Of a stretch of DNA of 64,000 nt, positions 56,429 to 64,000 are shown in pieces. Source of the DNA: Sphingomonas sp. BK235. GTDB taxonomy: Bacteria; Pseudomonadota; Alphaproteobacteria; Sphingomonadales; Sphingomonadaceae. The position numbers and the translations under genes are program-made. The stretch is from contig NZ_SLXN01000002.1 in assembly GCF_004345855.1 (NCBI RefSeq), positions 372,001 through 436,000 of the forward strand, written 5' to 3'. How positions within the stretch are numbered: the stretch's first letter is position 1; every line of letters starts with the position of its first letter. The notes under the pieces were generated by a model. It worked only from the letters and a program-made list of their open reading frames with translations. It made no database searches and had not been told where the DNA came from.

Positions 56429-58077
56429 GCTTCACTCGGTCGGCGCGCGCGCCATTCGCGGCGCAGCAGCAGGAACAGGAGGTACAGGAAGGTGAGCGCG
56501 GCGAGCACCGCGATCAGCCGGAACATGTCGTCATAGGCGAGCACGTTGGCCTCGCGCGTCACGGCCTGTGACAGCAAGGCGCCGCCCTCGGCCGATCGCA
56601 GCCCGGGATCGCCGATGACGCGCGCCACCCCGCTCGCCCCCGCCTGGAGCCGCGCCTGTGTCTGGGGATCGGTCGGATCGATCGCCTGCACCAGCGCGGC
56701 GCTGTTCGCCTTCTCCCGGACGATCTGATAGGTGCCCAGGATCGCCGATCCGGCCAGGCTGCCGATCGAGTTGAGCACGCCGAACAGCGCGATGAAGCTG
56801 ATGACGTGTCCCGTCCCCTGTTGCAGCGCGCGCGTCATGCCGAACAACAGCGACGGGCCGAGGAAGAAGGCGCCGGCGAAGGCGATCACCGCCTGGGTGG
56901 CGTAGAGCTGGGGCGCGCGCGTTAGGCTGGTCGCGTCCGAGTCGACCCAGGCCGCGACCGCCACCAGCCCGATCGCGAGCATCACCGGATGCGCCAGTTT
57001 CTCGACATTCAGCGTCAACGCGCTGACGACGAAACCGGCCACGGTGGCGAGGAAGATGATCGTGAAGAAGGCGCCGAGCTGGTCGTTGTTCTGCCCCAGC
57101 ACCGTCAACAGCCCGACCGCGCCATAGGTCTGTTCCGACAGCACCAGCCGCGCCATCAGCGTCACCACCGCGAAGCGCAGGATGTCCGCGCTGCCGAGCC
57201 AGCGCGTGTTGATCAGCGGGTTGGCGCGATGATGCTCGATCACCAAGGCGGCCGCCAGCATCGGGATGGCGGCGAGCAGCGCCCAGCCGATCCAGCGCGC
57301 CTCGGTCCACCACACGTAGCGCCCGAGCCCCAGCACCGCGGCGAACAGCGCCATCGCCGCGGCGTAGAGCGTGAAGGTGACGAAATCGAGCCGCTCGAAC
57401 GCGGGCTGGCGCGTCGTCGGGGGCAGCCGCACCACGATCACCGCGGCGAGGCTGAGCGCCGCCAGCCCCAGCTCGAACAGATACAGCGTACGCCACTGGC
57501 TCATCGCCAGCAGCTCGGGCGAGAACAGACGTGCCAACGGGGTCGCGCATTGCGGTGCGCCGATCCCGAGCACGATCGCGCGCAGCCGCCATCTCGCGGG
57601 GAACGCCTGCATGAAATAATAGAGCGCGAAGGTGGAGAGCGGCGCCGCCGCCAGTCCGCTCGCCGCGCGCACCAGGATCGCCGAGGCGAAGCCGTGGACG
57701 AACAGGTGCGCGAACGTCACCGCGACATAGATGCCGATGAACAGCAAGGCGAAGGGGCGCAGCCCGAACTGCTGGCGGAACTTGATCAGCAGCAGGTTGA
57801 TGCTGACGTTGGTCATCACATAGACGGTCGGCAGCCAGGCGATCTCCGACGGGTCGAGGCCCAGCGCGCCCGCCAGCGTCGTCGTGTTGGCCGCCACCAG
57901 CGCGTTGCCGAACCCGCCGGTGAGCCCGACCAGGATCGCCACCAGCGCGTAAGCGACGCGGCGCGGCAGCGGATGGTCGGGCGAGCCGGGCGAACCGGGC
58001 ATGACGGGGCGTTCGTGCGGGGCGAACTCCCACCGTTCCTCGCTCACGAACTCGCGCAGTCGCGTCAGCACCACCAT
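56425..58077 (-). CDS. MFS efflux transporter, EmrB/DHA2-like
   Basis: This 550-residue transporter has about 14 transmembrane helices, as in the DHA2 (drug:H+ antiporter-2) family. Family-like segments are NALVAANTTTLAGALGLDPSEIAWLPTVYVMTNVSINLLLIKFRQQFGLRPFALLFIGIYVAVTFAHLF and SFIALFGVLNSIGSLAGSAILGTYQ. It is less typical than EmrB itself, since the usual GxxxPxxGGxL motif C is not clear. The long hydrophilic N-terminus before helix 1 may be over-extended; an ATG further in is possible. It is the first gene of a pump operon: MFS, HlyD, repeat, NodT. Substrates are probably hydrophobic drugs or metabolites. Confidence 0.88.
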   Translation of the reverse strand: MVVLTRLREFVSEERWEFAPHERPVMPGSPGSPDHPLPRRVAYALVAILVGLTGGFGNALVAANTTTLAGALGLDPSEIAWLPTVYVMTNVSINLLLIKFRQQFGLRPFALLFIGIYVAVTFAHLFVHGFASAILVRAASGLAAAPLSTFALYYFMQAFPARWRLRAIVLGIGAPQCATPLARLFSPELLAMSQWRTLYLFELGLAALSLAAVIVVRLPPTTRQPAFERLDFVTFTLYAAAMALFAAVLGLGRYVWWTEARWIGWALLAAIPMLAAALVIEHHRANPLINTRWLGSADILRFAVVTLMARLVLSEQTYGAVGLLTVLGQNNDQLGAFFTIIFLATVAGFVVSALTLNVEKLAHPVMLAIGLVAVAAWVDSDATSLTRAPQLYATQAVIAFAGAFFLGPSLLFGMTRALQQGTGHVISFIALFGVLNSIGSLAGSAILGTYQIVREKANSAALVQAIDPTDPQTQARLQAGASGVARVIGDPGLRSAEGGALLSQAVTREANVLAYDDMFRLIAVLAALTFLYLLFLLLRREWRARRPSEA

Positions 58078-58166
58078 GCCGCTGTCTACGCGCGCGGGCG
58101 GTGGCTTGTCACCGATCCATGTCGGCAAGTCATGGACCTCGCGCGGGAAAGCGCGGGAGTGGGCGA

Positions 58167-59717
58167 TCAGGGACTGCGGAAGAAGCCGGGCGGGAAGGGC
58201 GCCTGACGCGGTCCCCTGGGATCGCGCAGGTCGTTGCGCACGCCAGCGTCGGCGCTGAGCGGGATCGCCATGCCGCCGGTCGTCTCGAGCAGCTCGAACA
58301 GCTTGGCACTCATTCGCGCCGCCAAATCCTCGTGGCCCGGGCGCGCGAGCAGATTGTCGCTCTCGTGCGGGTCGGCGGCGAGGTCGTACAGCTCGTCCAG
58401 GTCCCAGATGCCGTGGAAGTGCATGTACTTGTACCGATCCTCGCGGAGCGCGTGGACGGTCGGGGTCTGCGGAAAGTTGCGCTCCCAATAATATTCGTAG
58501 AGCAGCTCGCGCCGCCACGGCACCGCGCCGCCGCGCGCCAGCGGCAGCATGTTCGCGCCCGCCATGTCCGCGGGCGCGCGCAGCCCGGCGGCGGCGAGCA
58601 TCGTCGGCGCGACGTCGATGTTGGCGACCACCTGATCCACCACGCTGCCTGCGGGGAACAGCGACGGGCAGCGCGCCAGCATGGGCACGCGCATCGATTC
58701 CTCATAGGCGGCGCGCTTGTCGATCAGCCCATGCTCGCCGAACATGAAGCCGTTGTCGCCCATGTAGAGGATCAAAGTGTCATCGAGCTCGCCGCGGCGC
58801 TCGAGCAGGTCCATGATCCGCGCCAGCCCCTCGTCGACCGCGAGCAATGTCTCCATGTAGCGCTTGTAATAGTCGCCGATGTCGAGCGTGCCGTGATAGG
58901 GATAGCCGACGCCGTGCCAGCTGTTGCGCTGGTTCTCGACCCACATCGGCCGCCCCGTCACACCCGGCTTCATCGACGCCGGGTAGCGGAAGGTCTCCTT
59001 GTCGTAGCGGCCCTTGTGGCGCTCGGCCGGGATGAACTCGGAATGCACCGCCTTGTGCGCGAGGTGCATCATCCACGGCTTGCCCGTGGGCCGCTCGCCG
59101 AGCCAGTCGAGCGCATAGTCGGTCAGCTCGTCGGTGATATAGCCCTTCTGCGGCACCTTGCGCCCGTCGACGTTGAGCCCGTTCGCCTCGGGCAGGTAGC
59201 TGCCCTGGCCGCGGAAGCTGACCCAGCGGTCGAAGCCGGGCTGGGGCGAGTCGCCCTCCTCGCCCATGTGCCACTTGCCGATGAAGGCGGTGTCGTAGCC
59301 CGCGGCCTGGAGGTATTCGGGATAATAGACCAGCCCGGGCGGGATCGGGTGGTTGTTGTCGACCACCTTGTGCTGGTGCGCGTAGAGGCCGGTGAAGATC
59401 GAGGCGCCGCTCGGCGAGCACAAAGCGGTGGTGACGAAGGCGTTGCGGAAATGCGTCCCCTCGCGCGCCAGCCGGTCGAGCGTCGGGGTGTCGCCGAAGT
59501 CCTGCGCCTTCATGAAGCCCATCGCGTCGTAGCGATGGTCGTCGGTGAGCACGAACAGGATGTTGCGCGGGCGGGCGCCCGGCACGCGCGCGAGCCGGCG
59601 CGAGCGGCGCGGCGCGGGCGTCGCCGCCTCCGCCGCGCCCGCCGCCCAGCTGTACAGACCGAATGCGCCGCCGGTCCCCGCCAGCAGCACGCCGCGCCGG
59701 CTCGTATCCTCCGCCAT
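58167..59717 (-). CDS. sulfatase family protein with altered signature
   Basis: This 516-residue protein has a Tat-like signal (TSRRGVLLAGTGGAFGL). The alkaline phosphatase/sulfatase fold is shown by LFVLTDDHRYDAMG (metal-binding Asp pair), GKWHMGE, the His in LAHKAVHSEF and MGDNGFMFGEHG. Active type I sulfatases use a formylglycine made from Cys in CxPxR. Here residues 100-104 read CSPSG: the Arg is Gly (ggc for cgc). The Cys is kept. So the enzyme may be a poor FGE substrate, or may act as a hydrolase without formylglycine. It starts 2 bases after the stop of a TonB-dependent receptor and is cotranscribed with it. Confidence 0.9.
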   Translation of the reverse strand: MAEDTSRRGVLLAGTGGAFGLYSWAAGAAEAATPAPRRSRRLARVPGARPRNILFVLTDDHRYDAMGFMKAQDFGDTPTLDRLAREGTHFRNAFVTTALCSPSGASIFTGLYAHQHKVVDNNHPIPPGLVYYPEYLQAAGYDTAFIGKWHMGEEGDSPQPGFDRWVSFRGQGSYLPEANGLNVDGRKVPQKGYITDELTDYALDWLGERPTGKPWMMHLAHKAVHSEFIPAERHKGRYDKETFRYPASMKPGVTGRPMWVENQRNSWHGVGYPYHGTLDIGDYYKRYMETLLAVDEGLARIMDLLERRGELDDTLILYMGDNGFMFGEHGLIDKRAAYEESMRVPMLARCPSLFPAGSVVDQVVANIDVAPTMLAAAGLRAPADMAGANMLPLARGGAVPWRRELLYEYYWERNFPQTPTVHALREDRYKYMHFHGIWDLDELYDLAADPHESDNLLARPGHEDLAARMSAKLFELLETTGGMAIPLSADAGVRNDLRDPRGPRQAPFPPGFFRSP

Positions 59718-59719
59718 CG

Positions 59720-62035
<2,316 letters not shown>

Positions 62036-62078
62036 AGAATCTCCCCCATTTCGGTGAGACCCTTGTTATTGCCGACTA

Positions 62079-62090
62079 TCCCCATGGGGA
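62079..62090. promoter_or_regulatory. 12-bp palindrome before receptor-sulfatase operon
   Basis: tccccatgggga is a perfect inverted repeat 44 bases upstream of the receptor start codon and 89 bases beyond the M13 stop codon. It is placed where an operator for the minus-strand operon would be. Regulator unknown; the rest of the 132-base gap shows nothing else clear. Confidence 0.4.
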
Positions 62091-62167
62091 ATAAAGATCG
62101 TCATGCCCCCGCGCGCATCGCTGCTATCAGGCGCGGCCGCCCTGCCCGGAGGACGGCCGCGCCCGTC

Positions 62168-64000
62168 TCACCAGATCCGCACGCGGTCCGCCGGCGCGAC
62201 ATATTGCTTCTGCGACGGATCGATCTTCCATGCCGCATACCAGGCGTCGACGTTGCGCAGCGGGTTGACCGCGCGGATCTGCCCCGGCGAGTGCGGGTCG
62301 CTGACGAGCTGCTGGCGCAGCGCCTCGTCGCGGAAGAGCGTCCGCCACACCTGCCCCCAGCCGAGGAAGAAGCGCTGGTCGCCGGTGAAGCCGTCGATCA
62401 CCGGCGCGCGCTTGCCGCCGAGCGAGGCGTGATAGGCGTCGAGCGAGATCAGCACGCCGCCGAGGTCGCCGATATTCTCGCCCATCGAGGCGCGCCCGTT
62501 GATATGGACGCCGGGCAGGCCGGGGAAGGTGTAGGCCTCGTATTGCGCCCCGAGCCGCGCCGCCTGCGCCTCGAACTTGGTCGCGTCCTCGGCGGTCCAC
62601 CAGTCGCGCAGCACGCCGCGGCCGTCCGACTTGCGGCCCTGGTCGTCGAAGCCGTGGCTGATCTCATGGCCGATCACGCCGCCGATGCCGCCATAATTGA
62701 TCGCGTCGTCGGCCTGGGGATCGAAGAAGGGCGGCTGGAGGATCGCGGCGGGAAAGACGATCTCGTTCTTCACCGAGCTGTAGTAAGCGTTCACCGTCTG
62801 CGGCGTCATGCCCCACTCGGCCTTGTCGACCGGGCGCGCGATGCGGGCGCGGTCATAGTCCCACTCGAAGCGGGTGGCGCGCTCGGCATTGCCGACGAGG
62901 TCGCCCGCGCGCACCTCCAGCCCGCTATAGTCGCGCCACTTCGAGGGGTAGCCGACCTTGACGGTGAAGCCCTGCAACTTGTCGAGCGCCTGCGTCTTGG
63001 TGGCGGGGCTCATCCAGGCGAGGTTCCTGATCCGCCCGGCGAGCGCGACGCGCAAATTGCCGACCAGTGTGTCCATCTTCGCCTTCGACTCGGGCGGGAA
63101 GTAGAGCGCGACATAGTCGCGGCCGATGCCCTCGCCGATCGCCTTCTCGGTGAAGCCCACCGCGCGCTTCCAGCGCTCGCGCTGCTGCGGCTGGCCGTTG
63201 AGGAACTTGGAGCGGAAGTCGAACTCGGCGTCGACGAAGCGGCGCGACAGCAACGGTGCGACGTCGTCCGCCGTGCGGAACGCCGCCCAGGCCTTGAGCG
63301 TGGCGAGATCGGTCGCGGCGAACAGCGCGGCGATCTTGGGGAAGGCCGTGTTCTGCGCGACGATCGCGCGCTCCGCCGCGCCGAGCCCGGCGGCCTGCCA
63401 GTAAGCGTCCCACGCGAAGCCCGGCGCCTGCGCCTTCAGCTCGGCGAGCGTCATCGGATTGTAGGTCTTGTCGCGGTTGCGGCTCTCGGCGCGGGTCCAG
63501 TGCGTCTGGGCGAGCTTGGTCTCCATGTCGACCACGCGCTCCGCCGCGGCGGCGGCGTCGGGCCAGTTCGCCATCGTCAGCATCTGCGCGACATATTGGC
63601 GGTAGCGCGCCACCTGCGGCGCGAACTTGGGATCGAGGTACAATTCGCGGTCGCCGAGGCCGAGCCCCGACTGGCGCAGGTAGAGCGCGTAGATTTCGGG
63701 CTGCTTGGCGTCGTCGCCCACCCCGGCGCTGACGAAGCTGGCGCCGAAGCCGCCGACCGAGTGCCCCATCAGCCGCGCGATATCATCCTTGCTCGCCGCC
63801 GCGGCGATCGGCCGCAGCCGCTCGGTCAGCGGCGCGGCATCGGTGCGCTCGGCCGCGGCGGTGTCCATGAAGCCGGTGTAGAGCAGCGCCGCCTTGGCGC
63901 GGTCGGGATGCGCGGTGTCGCTCGCGCTATAGCCGGTGATCAGCGCGCGCAGCCGCTGCTCGGACAGCTCGCGCAGCACCGCGAAGGCGCCGTAGGAGGA
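62168..64000 (-). CDS. M13 family metallopeptidase (partial)
   Basis: About 610 residues of a neprilysin-like peptidase are visible; the N-terminus lies beyond the end of the window, the C-terminus is complete. The zinc site is in GGVIGHEISHGFDDQGRKSDG, with ENIGDLGG as third ligand region and NAYYSSVKNEIVFPAAILQPPFF before it, as in the PepO/NEP family. The conserved end (VRIW) resembles the C-terminal CxxW of neprilysins. Bacterial M13 peptidases are usually periplasmic or outer-membrane associated and cleave small peptides. It lies upstream of the receptor-sulfatase operon on the same strand, probably with its own promoter. Confidence 0.95.
   Translation of the reverse strand, partial: SSYGAFAVLRELSEQRLRALITGYSASDTAHPDRAKAALLYTGFMDTAAAERTDAAPLTERLRPIAAAASKDDIARLMGHSVGGFGASFVSAGVGDDAKQPEIYALYLRQSGLGLGDRELYLDPKFAPQVARYRQYVAQMLTMANWPDAAAAAERVVDMETKLAQTHWTRAESRNRDKTYNPMTLAELKAQAPGFAWDAYWQAAGLGAAERAIVAQNTAFPKIAALFAATDLATLKAWAAFRTADDVAPLLSRRFVDAEFDFRSKFLNGQPQQRERWKRAVGFTEKAIGEGIGRDYVALYFPPESKAKMDTLVGNLRVALAGRIRNLAWMSPATKTQALDKLQGFTVKVGYPSKWRDYSGLEVRAGDLVGNAERATRFEWDYDRARIARPVDKAEWGMTPQTVNAYYSSVKNEIVFPAAILQPPFFDPQADDAINYGGIGGVIGHEISHGFDDQGRKSDGRGVLRDWWTAEDATKFEAQAARLGAQYEAYTFPGLPGVHINGRASMGENIGDLGGVLISLDAYHASLGGKRAPVIDGFTGDQRFFLGWGQVWRTLFRDEALRQQLVSDPHSPGQIRAVNPLRNVDAWYAAWKIDPSQKQYVAPADRVRIW

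Overview
The window is a 64 kb stretch of a very GC-rich chromosome from an alphaproteobacterium, most likely a Sphingomonas or close relative in the Sphingomonadaceae. The reasons are the gene content (sucC beside etfBA, ubiG divergent from lysC, the ctaB-coxF-ctaG-coxC-DUF983-surf1 run, class I phaC, several exported hydrolases, two large TonB-dependent receptors) and frequent GTG/TTG starts. No rRNA, tRNA, CRISPR array, prophage or transposase gene was found. Most of the window is ordinary core chromosome.

Layout. 1-999: 5' part of a DinG-like helicase (-). 1478-4781: sucC and etfBA. 4840-9403: exported enzymes (histidine acid phosphatase, MetX-like hydrolase, cyclophilin, DUF1080 protein) with a 63-aa hydrophilic protein between them. 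9807-15664: nadB, a class A beta-lactamase-like lipoprotein and polA. 15837-18651: a polysaccharide flippase convergent with a lone ABC ATPase, then a small CHCC zinc finger protein. 19080-21845: tldD, a ccdAB toxin-antitoxin pair, a PNPOx-like protein and a DUF2007 protein. 22143-24415: a sigma54 promoter, glnK-amtB, a strong terminator and an unrecognised 44-aa membrane peptide. 24459-29937: glutamine cyclotransferase, ubiG/lysC, a GtrB-like glycosyltransferase with a MITE just in front of it, and an M48 protease.

30069-33614 holds the assembly genes of cytochrome c oxidase and subunit III, without coxA and coxB. 33643-35090 is a molybdopterin oxidoreductase with a b-type cytochrome. 35117-42169: flavin reductase, the (p)ppGpp enzyme Rsh, an HxlR regulator, a thioesterase, an aminotransferase and phaC. 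42206-49813: a TonB-dependent receptor, an SGNH hydrolase, a PQQ-type sugar dehydrogenase and clpB behind a heat-shock-like promoter. 49973-53631: four surface-glycan genes (two divergent pairs). 53655-58077: an EmrAB/NodT-type efflux operon. 58167-64000: a TonB-dependent receptor-sulfatase operon with a palindrome upstream, and most of an M13 metallopeptidase that runs off the window.

The most distinctive non-coding content is a family of 96-97 bp double-hairpin repeats. Seven simple copies and one expanded composite lie between genes, one of them inside the efflux operon. There is also a separate 270 bp MITE-like element with near-perfect terminal inverted repeats, placed 13 bases before a glycosyltransferase start codon. 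Other points for a second look are a sulfatase whose CxPxR signature reads CSPSG, a ccdAB promoter/operator that implies a near-leaderless mRNA, and two unrecognised small proteins. I did not find a convincing new multi-gene defence or mobile system.
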